Source of the DNA: Nitrospirales bacterium
GTDB lineage: Bacteria > Nitrospirota > Nitrospiria > Nitrospirales > UBA8639
Length of the DNA stretch: 64,000 nt
Reading direction: 5' to 3'
Assembly: GCA_020027205.1 (NCBI GenBank)
Contig: JAHRAQ010000003.1
Span: 62,001 to 126,000, forward strand
Part shown: positions 16,474-25,057 of the stretch, one piece after another
How the letters are laid out: every line of letters starts with the position of its first letter
Numbering within the stretch: position 1 is the stretch's first letter
Position numbers and translations under genes: made by a program
The notes under the pieces: generated by a model
What the model saw: only the letters and a program-made list of their open reading frames with translations
The model's database searches: none
What the model was told of the DNA's origin: nothing

Positions 16474-18611
16474 ATCAAACTCCTTTTGAGCAAGTAAGTG
16501 CGCTTCGTATCGGCATGGTCGATTTCGTATCTCCGGATGAAATCAAGGTTCTCCTCGATATTGATGCCCCTGAATCCGTTGCTCTGAATACCGGTGCGCT
16601 CCGCCCGTTCCCCAGGGTGAATGGTTACCTCCTGATCCCGGTTGACGAGGCACTTCTCGTCGGTCAAGTCGAATGGCTGACTGTCGAACGCTCGGCCTTC
16701 CCAAAACGACGTGGGATGCAGGACTTTGGGCTGGTAGATCTTCCTTATCCGCTCCGCAAATTGCGGTTCAATCCGCTGGGCACACTGCGCAAACTCGTGT
16801 CGGAAGGTGGATTGGACCTACACCCGGAGTATGCCTTTAGGCGAGGCGCTGATGCCTTGCCATCAGTCGGTGCAACCGTCGTACTCCCCACAGAAAAACA
16901 GCTTCGCTCGATTGTCGAGTCAGGCGAGCAGCGTCGGGTAAAAATCGGCACAAGCCCGCTGGCCGGCGATGCAGAAGTACGAATTGATCCCAACCGCATG
17001 TTTGGACGCCATCTTGCCGTGCTCGGTAACACAGGCAGTGGCAAATCCTGCTCTGTAGCTGGGCTGATCCGCTGGAGCATGGAAGAGGCAGTGCAAGCAC
17101 ATAAGCAGAATCGCCCCAACGCCCGATTCATCGTGCTGGACCCAAACGGAGAGTATTCACGTGCTTTCAGTGGTGACGACGTGGTCAAAGCACGAATCTT
17201 CAAGGTGAACCCGTCCGAAGGCGAGTTTGATCTCAAAGTGCCGCTGTGGTTCTGGAACAGTGCGGAGTGGTCATCTTTTACGCAGGCAAGCGCAAGGACA
17301 CAGCGGCCATTGCTCCGGCGGGCGTTACGTGAAGTCAAAGCTGGGCGCACTGGCGTTGGCACAGAAACCAATGAAGATAAAAAATTGGCTTTGCGAAGAT
17401 ATCTCTCGTCAAGATTAATTACCATTCGGAAGTCTGCCCGTTCAGGTCTCTTTCAGACGGAAGAGACCAAGTTTGGCTTCCGATTGAAAGCCATTCTTGA
17501 TGATCTAGAGAAAAAATGCGAAGAATTCTCAGCTCATGGCATCGAAAGTATCACAGATGCTATTAAATCCGCATTGGAAGCAACTACACATACCTTCACC
17601 GACAAAGAGACTGGCAAACCAGTCGAGTATTACCGTGCATTTACGGAAACTCATATCAATCAAATCGAGGAAGCGTTGCGAACAGCTCTCGATGGGATCG
17701 GCGGCATTATCCATCATGAAGGTCCCGATGAAGATGTTCCGCTGGCTTTTAGTGGGACAGATTTAGCAGACCACATAGAGATTCTTGCCGAGGATGAAAA
17801 TGTAATCCAGTATCTGGATTTTTTGATAACTCGCATCCGTTCGTTTCTTGCAAGCCCTCAGATGAGGACTATCATCGAGAACGAAGATGACCTCACTCTT
17901 GAAGATTGGTTGTCTGACCACATCGGTGAAAGCAATGCTCAGAACGGATGCGTATCAATCATAGATTTGTCGCTTGTGCCCACTGAAATTGTTCATGTAG
18001 TCACCGCCGTGATAGCCCGTATGACCTTCGAATCTCTTCAGCGCTACGTCAAAGAAAACGGAGCCTCGCTTCCCACGGTGCTGGTGATGGACGAGGCGCA
18101 TACTTTTGTCAAGCGTTACAAGGAGGATATCGAGAACCAGGATGCTGCCAGTATCTGTTGTCAGGTTTTTGAGCGCATCGCCCGCGAAGGAAGGAAGTTT
18201 GGCCTCGGCCTTGTCTTGTCTTCCCAGCGGCCATCTGAACTCTCACCCACAGTACTGTCGCAGTGCAATTCTTTTCTACTCCATCGGATCAGCAATGACC
18301 GCGACCAGGACCTCGTCCAGCGGTTCGTTCCAGATAATTTGCGAGGACTTCTTCGCGAGCTGCCCTCTCTGCCGTCCCAAAATGCTATTTTGCTCGGCTG
18401 GGCATCGGAGCTTCCTGTTCTGGTGAAGATGAATGACCTGCCTCAGTCACAACAACCCCGTTCCGACGACCCAGATTTCTGGGGTGTTTGGGTAGGTCAA
18501 GATGATGCAGGTACCCCCATCTCGCGGGAAGTGGATTGGCAGAGGATCGCCGCCGATTGGCAAGCTGGCCCGGTAGCCGAAAACAGGAGCAAAGAGGAAG
18601 ATGAAACATGA
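16470..18611 (+). CDS. HerA-like (DUF87/FtsK-type) ATPase
   Basis: A 713-aa hexameric translocase-like ATPase. It begins with a small beta-rich HAS-barrel region. Walker A is VLGNTGSGKSCSVAGLI (about residue 185), Walker B is PTVLVMDEAHTFVKRY (about 537), and the sensor region is LGLVLSSQRPSELSP followed by QCNSFLLHRISNDRD. A long helical insertion lies between about 270 and 470. ATGA overlaps join it to the SIR2 gene before and to hsdS after. Known SIR2-HerA pairs use HerA as the oligomeric scaffold and sensor for the NADase; the same role is inferred here. Confidence 0.9.
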   Translation: MNQTPFEQVSALRIGMVDFVSPDEIKVLLDIDAPESVALNTGALRPFPRVNGYLLIPVDEALLVGQVEWLTVERSAFPKRRGMQDFGLVDLPYPLRKLRFNPLGTLRKLVSEGGLDLHPEYAFRRGADALPSVGATVVLPTEKQLRSIVESGEQRRVKIGTSPLAGDAEVRIDPNRMFGRHLAVLGNTGSGKSCSVAGLIRWSMEEAVQAHKQNRPNARFIVLDPNGEYSRAFSGDDVVKARIFKVNPSEGEFDLKVPLWFWNSAEWSSFTQASARTQRPLLRRALREVKAGRTGVGTETNEDKKLALRRYLSSRLITIRKSARSGLFQTEETKFGFRLKAILDDLEKKCEEFSAHGIESITDAIKSALEATTHTFTDKETGKPVEYYRAFTETHINQIEEALRTALDGIGGIIHHEGPDEDVPLAFSGTDLADHIEILAEDENVIQYLDFLITRIRSFLASPQMRTIIENEDDLTLEDWLSDHIGESNAQNGCVSIIDLSLVPTEIVHVVTAVIARMTFESLQRYVKENGASLPTVLVMDEAHTFVKRYKEDIENQDAASICCQVFERIAREGRKFGLGLVLSSQRPSELSPTVLSQCNSFLLHRISNDRDQDLVQRFVPDNLRGLLRELPSLPSQNAILLGWASELPVLVKMNDLPQSQQPRSDDPDFWGVWVGQDDAGTPISREVDWQRIAADWQAGPVAENRSKEEDET

Positions 18612-19945
18612 TCATCAACATCAAGCCCTATCCGGCTATGAAGGACTCCAGTATCGAGTGGCTGGGGGAGGTGCCGGCGCATTGGGATGTGCGGCGGCTG
18701 AAAGCGGATGTTGCAAATGTGGTCGAGCAGACGGCAGTCGGCGGCGAAGATGATCTGTATGTCGCGCTTGAGCATGTCGAAAGTTGGACCGGGCGCATCC
18801 TCACCGACGTAACAGACGCGGCTTTCGATAGTCAGGTTAAAAAATTCAAGGCCGGCGATGTTCTCTTTGGCAAGTTGCGTCCGTATCTTGCGAAGGTCGC
18901 CCGCCCTGCTCGCAGTGGCGTCTGCGTTGGTGAGTTTCTGGTGCTGCGCCCTCGGAACGGGAAGCAGTCGGCGGCTTACCTTGAACTGTTCTTGCGCTCG
19001 AAGCCGATCATTGATGCCATCAATGCATCCACATTTGGCGCCAAGATGCCGCGAGCGGACTGGACATTCATCGGTGGCCTCGATCAACTCATCCCGCCCC
19101 TGGACGAGCAGCGGGGGATTGTGCGGTATTTGGATTGGGTGGGGCGGCGGGTGGGGCGGTTTGTGGGGGCGAAGGAGAAGTTGGTCGGGCTGCTCACGGA
19201 GCAGAAGCAGGGCATCATCCATCGCGCCGTCACCCGTGGTCTCAACCCCGATGCTCCCCTCAAACCCTCCGGCGTCGAGTGGCTGGGCGATGTGCCCGCA
19301 CACTGGGAAGTGCGGCGGCTTCGCTCCGTGGCGAAAATAGTCAGTGGTGCTACTCCTGCGAGCAACACGCCAGAATACTGGGACGGCGACATTGTTTGGC
19401 TTACACCCGAAGACTTGGGACGACTGACAAGCCGGCGAATTGACAGCAGTGCTCGACGGCTTACGAACGACGGTTACAAATCTTGCGGAACTACCATTGC
19501 TCCTATCGGCAGCATCGCTCTCTCGACACGAGCACCGATCGGGCATATAGGGATTCTGGACATCCCCGCTTGCGTAAACCAAGGGTGCAGGTTGCTTGTG
19601 CCGATGAAGGCTATCCAATCCAACTACCTCTACTATGCCCTCGAAGTAGCTCGGGATGACTTGGTATCGTTGGGGCAAGGCAGCACATTCACGGAGCTTT
19701 CAAGGTCTAAGCTAGGTGGATTTGCGCTCCCCCTCCCACCCCTCGCCGAACAAACCGCCATCGTCGAGCATCTCGACCGCGCCACCGCCGACATTGACGC
19801 CGCCATCGCCCGCACCCGCCGCGAGATCGAACTCGTCCGCGAATACCACACCCGCCTGACCGCCGATGTGGTCACCGGCAAACTGGATGTGCGCGAAGCG
19901 GCGGCGCAGCTGCCGGATGAAGCCGGCGAGGCTGAATCGTCGTAA
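18608..19945 (+). CDS. hsdS: Type I restriction-modification specificity subunit
   Basis: Determines the bipartite DNA target. The 445-aa protein shows the expected internal duplication: SIEWLGEVPAHWDVRRLK near residue 15 and GVEWLGDVPAHWEVRRLR near 222 start the two target-recognition domains. The central conserved helix follows LIPPLDEQRGIVRYLD and the C-terminal one follows LPPLAEQTAIVEHLD. Both recognition domains are complete, so the target should be a two-part sequence. It overlaps the HerA gene by 4 nt. The recognition sequence cannot be predicted from sequence alone. Confidence 0.93.
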   Translation: MIINIKPYPAMKDSSIEWLGEVPAHWDVRRLKADVANVVEQTAVGGEDDLYVALEHVESWTGRILTDVTDAAFDSQVKKFKAGDVLFGKLRPYLAKVARPARSGVCVGEFLVLRPRNGKQSAAYLELFLRSKPIIDAINASTFGAKMPRADWTFIGGLDQLIPPLDEQRGIVRYLDWVGRRVGRFVGAKEKLVGLLTEQKQGIIHRAVTRGLNPDAPLKPSGVEWLGDVPAHWEVRRLRSVAKIVSGATPASNTPEYWDGDIVWLTPEDLGRLTSRRIDSSARRLTNDGYKSCGTTIAPIGSIALSTRAPIGHIGILDIPACVNQGCRLLVPMKAIQSNYLYYALEVARDDLVSLGQGSTFTELSRSKLGGFALPLPPLAEQTAIVEHLDRATADIDAAIARTRREIELVREYHTRLTADVVTGKLDVREAAAQLPDEAGEAESS

Positions 19946-20011
19946 AAACAGCCCATTAAGCCCTGTTTTCCTGCCTTCCAACAGGGGGAAAATGGTTGAG
20001 AGGAAGGGGGG

Positions 20012-20179
20012 TTGAAACATTTATGGTCAATTTGCCATATTCCTCCATCAACCTGTGCCGTGTGTAAGCGTTTTTCCAGATACTATGTGGACTGGAAATA
20101 CCGCAAATGTCATGTATCCGGGCACACCATCTACTACCGTGACCATTTAGATTGTGTCGGCGGTTCATCGCTGAATTAA
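20012..20179 (+). CDS. Small Cys/His-rich (zinc-binding) protein, 55 aa
   Basis: This short ORF lies in the only open gap of the island, between hsdS and the 217-aa gene. A TTG start at 20012 follows AGGAAGGGGGG closely, and the TAA at 20177 lies 6 nt before the next ATG. The product is Cys/His-rich: C8-H9, C15-x2-C18, C33-H34, H38, H45 and C48, which fits one or two zinc sites, with the aromatic string RYYVDWKYR between them. The codons look normal and the opposite strand offers only a weak alternative. I do not know the family. The start codon is the weakest point. Confidence 0.45.
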   Translation: MKHLWSICHIPPSTCAVCKRFSRYYVDWKYRKCHVSGHTIYYRDHLDCVGGSSLN

Positions 20180-20185
20180 AAAGTC

Positions 20186-20839
20186 ATGCCTGACACTGAC
20201 TGGCGGCTCGTCAACGCTTCTGTCGTGTTGATTGCCAACACCCATAATCCGTCGATAATCAATCCTGATTTTTTGAAGAATAACGGAATTGTGGATGCCG
20301 ATTTAGAGGTTGCCGGTCCTTCTTTGACCACTCTTGCCGCCGCACAAATTAATTATAAACAGAACGTTTCCTGGATAGTGACCCCTGATCAATGCGTGAT
20401 AGTCGAGAACGTGCCTTCCGGCTCATCCAATCCTTCCGGTCTGTATAAGTCTGCAGAAAAATATGCTGACGTTCTTAAGCACATCCCCTATGTGGCGATT
20501 GGGCTCAACTGGCAAATTATTCTTACGGTGCATGAGAATCCGGTTGACTGGATGAAATCAAAGTTCCTGCGAGACGGTCGGTGGCAACACGAAGTACAGT
20601 CAACGGGTCTAAATATTCAGATGAAATCTGAAGATTCTTCGACGTTCTCTTTGACCGTGAATGCTCCAAACAGGCAAATAGAAAATGCGGTGACCGTAGA
20701 CTGCAATTTTCACTTCGACATTAAGAACAAACCGCACAAGGCAAAAGCCATTATCTCGGTTTTACGCAAGCAAGAAAATTATCAGCAAATCTTCTATGAT
20801 TATCTGAAAAGATATTTTGTCTCGGAGAAAGCGCGATGA
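20186..20839 (+). CDS. Unknown protein A of the island (217 aa)
   Basis: First of three overlapping genes between hsdS and hsdR. The 217-aa product looks alpha/beta with strand-rich stretches (VNASVVLIANTHNPSI, INYKQNVSWIVTPDQCVIV, TFSLTVNAPNRQIENAVTV) and a helical C-terminus (ENYQQIFYDYLKRYF). The overall pattern recalls TIGR04255-like defence-associated proteins, but the resemblance is weak. It has no signal peptide or membrane helix. The next gene starts within its stop (ATGA). AT content is higher than the chromosomal average. The function is unknown. Confidence 0.65.
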   Translation: MPDTDWRLVNASVVLIANTHNPSIINPDFLKNNGIVDADLEVAGPSLTTLAAAQINYKQNVSWIVTPDQCVIVENVPSGSSNPSGLYKSAEKYADVLKHIPYVAIGLNWQIILTVHENPVDWMKSKFLRDGRWQHEVQSTGLNIQMKSEDSSTFSLTVNAPNRQIENAVTVDCNFHFDIKNKPHKAKAIISVLRKQENYQQIFYDYLKRYFVSEKAR

Positions 20840-21585
20840 CCCGTACGCCAACAGAACATTTTTACGAGGTCGAACAAACCGTCGATTCGTCGAGGAATTT
20901 TTCATTGTTATTTGAAGATGGATCTAACTCAAGAGACAACATGACATCGGCAACGCCGATGGAATCCTCGGCTCAAATGTTTCTCGACCAAGTGGCAGGA
21001 GTGGCGATCCTAAGAAGATCAAGGGACTTTGAAGAATCTTCCAAACATATGCACGAACACGGGGTCTTGCAAATATCGTTTAATAGACTTGTGGCATTCT
21101 CCGGCATCAATCATTACCCGATTTCCAAAGAACAACTGGAGAAACAATTCATTGACTATTTGCAGTCAGACTTGCAAGCCATCACTTTTTCAAAAATCAT
21201 TTCGCGTCTGCATCTCAAAGGCTTCCCGGAGAGTGCGGCACGAATCAATGAGTTGCGGCAAATGGACGACGATGACTTTGAGGAAGGCGACAAACCTTTA
21301 TCGGTTGAATCCGCACGCGGTTTCGCCAAATTTATCACCAGATTTGCATGTTTGGGTGAACCAGGTTTGGGACTTTTTTCCACGGGGACGCTGTCCGCGG
21401 GCTGGAAAGTGGCGGAGAATAAACATCTGTTGCTTGAATTTTTTGATGACAACAATCTTTGTTTTGCAATGATCAAGCCGGATGAGAGTAACCCGGATGG
21501 TAAATTCCGACTGAATGGAAACGGCTCTCAAGAAGCCGTGCTTCGTACTCTGGAAGAAAGCGGCGTAATGAAATGGCGAGAGTAA
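20836..21585 (+). CDS. Unknown protein B of the island (249 aa)
   Basis: Second of the three-gene set. The 249-aa protein has a mainly helical middle (HYPISKEQLEKQFIDYLQSD), an acidic patch (QMDDDDFEEGDKP) and a C-terminal alpha/beta part (CLGEPGLGLFSTGTLSAGWK, then LLLEFFDDNNLCFAMIKPDE). I do not recognise a catalytic motif. It overlaps gene A by 4 nt and gene C by 13 nt, which strongly suggests that the three products are made together and act in one complex or pathway. It is not related to the Hsd subunits. Confidence 0.65.
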   Translation: MTRTPTEHFYEVEQTVDSSRNFSLLFEDGSNSRDNMTSATPMESSAQMFLDQVAGVAILRRSRDFEESSKHMHEHGVLQISFNRLVAFSGINHYPISKEQLEKQFIDYLQSDLQAITFSKIISRLHLKGFPESAARINELRQMDDDDFEEGDKPLSVESARGFAKFITRFACLGEPGLGLFSTGTLSAGWKVAENKHLLLEFFDDNNLCFAMIKPDESNPDGKFRLNGNGSQEAVLRTLEESGVMKWRE

Positions 21586-22010
21586 AGAAACTGAAAGATG
21601 GAGACAGCATTCCAGATTCAGATAATGTGGTGCGGTATTGCAGTCCGCGGCATGTGGATAATGGGAAAATTCAGGAATCTGCTTTTGAATTGAAGTCGAA
21701 GGAAAAAGGCCTTTCCGTAAACTGGCTGGAATATTTCAATGGCAATATGGACTTTCCGCAACGTCTGCAAGCCATCAGAGATTCCATAGCCTTGAGCATC
21801 AAACCAGCGGGAAGATTTGCAAAGATTTCCGTTAGGGCCGCAAAGCAAACTATCCGAGGTCTCTTGATAACGTATCACCCGGATTGGGATAGACACAATC
21901 CTTCACACGCACACATCCGCCTTCCCGACAAAGATGAAAACCGCAGCCACACATTGGAATTGGCGCATCTTGTCGGTCCCAACGATATTTTCCCCGCAGT
22001 CCCCGAGTAA
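21573..22010 (+). CDS. Unknown protein C of the island (145 aa), conserved hypothetical family
   Basis: Third of the set. The N-terminus MARVKKLKDGDSIPDSDNVV and the pattern RYCSPRHVDNGKI, SVNWLEYF recall a widespread family of small hypothetical proteins (from memory, no search possible). A C-terminal stretch, YHPDWDRHNPSHAHIRLPDK, contains several His and Asp that could bind metal. It starts inside gene B and ends 23 nt before hsdR. No membrane or export signal. The function is unknown; context suggests a role in defence alongside genes A and B. Confidence 0.65.
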   Translation: MARVKKLKDGDSIPDSDNVVRYCSPRHVDNGKIQESAFELKSKEKGLSVNWLEYFNGNMDFPQRLQAIRDSIALSIKPAGRFAKISVRAAKQTIRGLLITYHPDWDRHNPSHAHIRLPDKDENRSHTLELAHLVGPNDIFPAVPE

Positions 22011-22033
22011 ATCGGCCAGAGGCATTTCCGGAA

Positions 22034-25000
22034 ATGCCGGCTACCACCGACACCACCGAACGCGGCCTTGAACGGCTCATCTGCACGGCGCTGACGGGGC
22101 ACCCCTGTGACCCGCCTGTCGCAAATAGCGTGGAGATACAGCAACCCGCCTACGGCGGTGTGGGCTGGATATGCGGCAACCCGCGTGACTACAATCGGGA
22201 CTACTGCTTGGATTTGGCCCAACTATCGGCTTTTTTGTCGATAACCCAGCCAGAAATGGTTGCGACGTTGGACCTGCTCAATGACAGCCCGACGCACCGC
22301 GGATTTTTAGCACGTCTTGAGAGCGAAATCACCAAACACGGCACCATCGCCGTCTTGCGCAACGGGATTGATCACGAAGCGCACCATGTTGATTTATTTT
22401 ATGGCACACCGTCGCGTGGCAATCGGAGGGCCGAGGAATTGCATGAAAAGAATGTGTTCTCCATTACGCGGCAACTGCAATACAGCAACACCGATCTTCA
22501 TAACGCACTGGACATGGGATTGTTCGTCAACGGTCTTCCAGTGTTCACGTTTGAGTTGAAAAACAACCTGACAAGGCAAACCGTACATGATGCGGTACAA
22601 CAATACAGATGCGACCGCGATCAGAAAGAGAAACTGTTCAATTTTGGACGATGCGTGGCGCACTTTGCAGTTGATGAGCAGGAAGTTAGATTCTGCACTC
22701 ACCTGCGGGGTAAGGCATCATGGTTTTTGCCTTTCAACCGAGGCTGGAACGACGGCGCGGGCAACCCACCAAATCCGGATGGACTCAAGACCGACTACCT
22801 GTGGCGCGAGGTACTGACCCGCGAAAGTTTGACCAATATCCTCGAAAACTACGCGCAGGTGGTCACAACGAAGGATGACCGGACCGGCAAAAAGAAAAAG
22901 AGGCAGATCTGGCCGCGCTACCACCAACTTGATGTGGTGCGGCGTCTGCTTTCCGATGCCGAAGAAAAAGGCACAGGACAGCGTTACCTCATTCAGCACT
23001 CGGCAGGTAGCGGAAAATCCAATTCCATCTCGTGGCTGGCACACCAACTGATTGGTCTTGTCAAAAATGGCAAACCAATATTCGATTCAATCATCGTTGT
23101 CACCGACCGGCGCATTCTCGACCAGCAGATCAAGGAAACCATTAAGCAGTTTGCGCAAGTAAGCGCGACGGTAGGCCATGCGGACCGCTCCGGTGATTTG
23201 CGCAAGTTCCTTGAGACGGGCAAGAAAATCATCATCTCCACGGTGCAAAAATTTCCGTTTATTCTGAGCAAGATCGGCAATGAACAGCGCGGACGGCGCT
23301 TTGCGATCATCATTGACGAAGCACATTCAAGTCAGGGCGGCAAGACCAGCACCGCCGTGGCACAGGCATTGGGGGAAGCGGGCGAAGAGGCGGAACATGA
23401 AACATTTGAAGACCAGATTAACCGCTTGATGGAATCGCGCAAGTTGTTACCCAATGCCAGTTACTTCGCCTTCACTGCCACCCCAAAGAACAAAACACTG
23501 GAACTATTTGGCGCTCCGGATTCCCAGCCGGACGGTACCGTAAAGCACCATCCTTTCCACAGCTACACGATGAAGCAGGCCATTCAGGAAGGTTTCATTC
23601 TGGATGTACTTCGGCATTACACGCCGGTGAACAGTTACTATCGACTGGTAAAAACAGTTGAGAGCGATCCCGAATTTGACACCAGAAGAGCCAAGAAGAA
23701 ACTCCGTCGCTATGTCGAGGGGCACGATTACGCCATCCGACTCAAGGCCGAGATCATGGTTGACCATTTCCATGAACAGGTACTCGCACCCCGCAAGATT
23801 GTCGGACAGGCGCGAGCAATGGTAGTAACGAGTAGCATTGAGAGGGCGATACAGTATTTTCACGCCATCCGTGAGTATCTGACCGAGAGAAAAAGCCCGC
23901 ATCGGGCCATCGTCGCCTTCTCCGGCAAACATGATTACAGAGACGGCAATGTGACCGAATCCTCGCTCAACGATTTTTCTTCAAACCAGATTGCCGACAA
24001 AATCCGGGAAGACCCGTATCGATTTCTGATATGCGCCGACAAGTTCCAGACCGGATACGATGAGCCCCTGCTACACACGATATACGTGGACAAACCCCTC
24101 TCCGGTATCAAAGCAGTGCAAACTCTTTCGCGTCTCAATCGGGCACATCCCATGAAACATGATGTTTTTGTACTCGATTTCATGAACGACGTTAATACGA
24201 TTCAATCTGCATTTGCGGATTATTATCAAACCACCATCCTTTCGCAGGAAACCGATCCGAACATCCTGCATGACCTCAAAGCCGAACTTGATGGCTATCA
24301 GGTATACGGCACCGAACAGTTGAATGATTTTGTCGAACGATTCCTGTCGGATGAGCCTAGGGAACAACTTGATCCCTTGCTTGACGTCTGTGTCGCGGTA
24401 TATTTGAAACTTGATGAGGATGGTCAAGTAGAGTTCAAGGGGAAAGCCAAGGCTTTCCTGCGCACGTATGCTTTTCTGGCGTCCGTCCTGCCCTACGCCA
24501 AGGCAGAGTGGGAAAAACTTTCGATATTGCTGCAATTGCTCACACCAAAACTGCCGTCGCCAAAAGATGAAGACTTGTCAAAAGGCATACTTGAAACGAT
24601 CGATATGGACAGTTACCGGGTCGAAAAGCAAGCCGTTCGAGCCATTCAGTTGTCGGATACAGACGCGGAGATTGACCCATTGTCCGCAGAAGGAGCAGGG
24701 CCCAGGCCAGAGCCGGAACCTGACCGGCTGTCAAACATTATCAGACAATTCAATGACCGGTTTGGAAACGTCAACTGGGCCGATACAGATCGTGTGCAGC
24801 AATTGATTACCAAAGAAATCCCGGCGACGGTCGAGAAAGACGAAGCCTACAGGAACGCCCGTCAGAACTCCGACGAACAGAATATCCGCATTGAATTTGA
24901 CCGGGCGCTGGAACGGGTGGTGACCGGTCGATTGCAGGACGATGCTCAACTTTACAGACAATTCTACGATAACCAAGATTTCCAACGCTGGATGAGGAAC

Positions 25001-25057
25001 GCCATATACACCATCATACGCGAACGTTCATTTCCTCTTAACCCGCACACGCCATGA
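22034..25057 (+). CDS. hsdR: Type I restriction-modification translocase/endonuclease subunit
   Basis: Motor and nuclease of the type I system. The 1007-aa protein carries the nuclease core DMGLFVNGLPVFTFELKNNL (E-x-K near residue 171), the helicase Walker A IQHSAGSGKSNSISW (about 321), the DEAH box IIIDEAHSSQGG (about 424), FAFTATPKNKT (about 481), and the motif VI region VQTLSRLNRAHP (about 695). The C-terminal helical region binds the HsdM/S core in known complexes. All catalytic motifs are intact. Its stop overlaps the start of gpsA by 4 nt (ATGA), so the island is fused to a housekeeping transcript. Confidence 0.95.
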   Translation: MPATTDTTERGLERLICTALTGHPCDPPVANSVEIQQPAYGGVGWICGNPRDYNRDYCLDLAQLSAFLSITQPEMVATLDLLNDSPTHRGFLARLESEITKHGTIAVLRNGIDHEAHHVDLFYGTPSRGNRRAEELHEKNVFSITRQLQYSNTDLHNALDMGLFVNGLPVFTFELKNNLTRQTVHDAVQQYRCDRDQKEKLFNFGRCVAHFAVDEQEVRFCTHLRGKASWFLPFNRGWNDGAGNPPNPDGLKTDYLWREVLTRESLTNILENYAQVVTTKDDRTGKKKKRQIWPRYHQLDVVRRLLSDAEEKGTGQRYLIQHSAGSGKSNSISWLAHQLIGLVKNGKPIFDSIIVVTDRRILDQQIKETIKQFAQVSATVGHADRSGDLRKFLETGKKIIISTVQKFPFILSKIGNEQRGRRFAIIIDEAHSSQGGKTSTAVAQALGEAGEEAEHETFEDQINRLMESRKLLPNASYFAFTATPKNKTLELFGAPDSQPDGTVKHHPFHSYTMKQAIQEGFILDVLRHYTPVNSYYRLVKTVESDPEFDTRRAKKKLRRYVEGHDYAIRLKAEIMVDHFHEQVLAPRKIVGQARAMVVTSSIERAIQYFHAIREYLTERKSPHRAIVAFSGKHDYRDGNVTESSLNDFSSNQIADKIREDPYRFLICADKFQTGYDEPLLHTIYVDKPLSGIKAVQTLSRLNRAHPMKHDVFVLDFMNDVNTIQSAFADYYQTTILSQETDPNILHDLKAELDGYQVYGTEQLNDFVERFLSDEPREQLDPLLDVCVAVYLKLDEDGQVEFKGKAKAFLRTYAFLASVLPYAKAEWEKLSILLQLLTPKLPSPKDEDLSKGILETIDMDSYRVEKQAVRAIQLSDTDAEIDPLSAEGAGPRPEPEPDRLSNIIRQFNDRFGNVNWADTDRVQQLITKEIPATVEKDEAYRNARQNSDEQNIRIEFDRALERVVTGRLQDDAQLYRQFYDNQDFQRWMRNAIYTIIRERSFPLNPHTP

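Noticed and set aside
18497..19678. 393-aa minus-strand ORF opposite hsdS
   Set aside because: No domain and antisense to a complete hsdS.
19956..20168. 70-aa minus-strand ORF in the hsdS-gene A gap
   Set aside because: No ribosome site or recognisable pattern; the plus-strand Cys/His ORF explains the region better.
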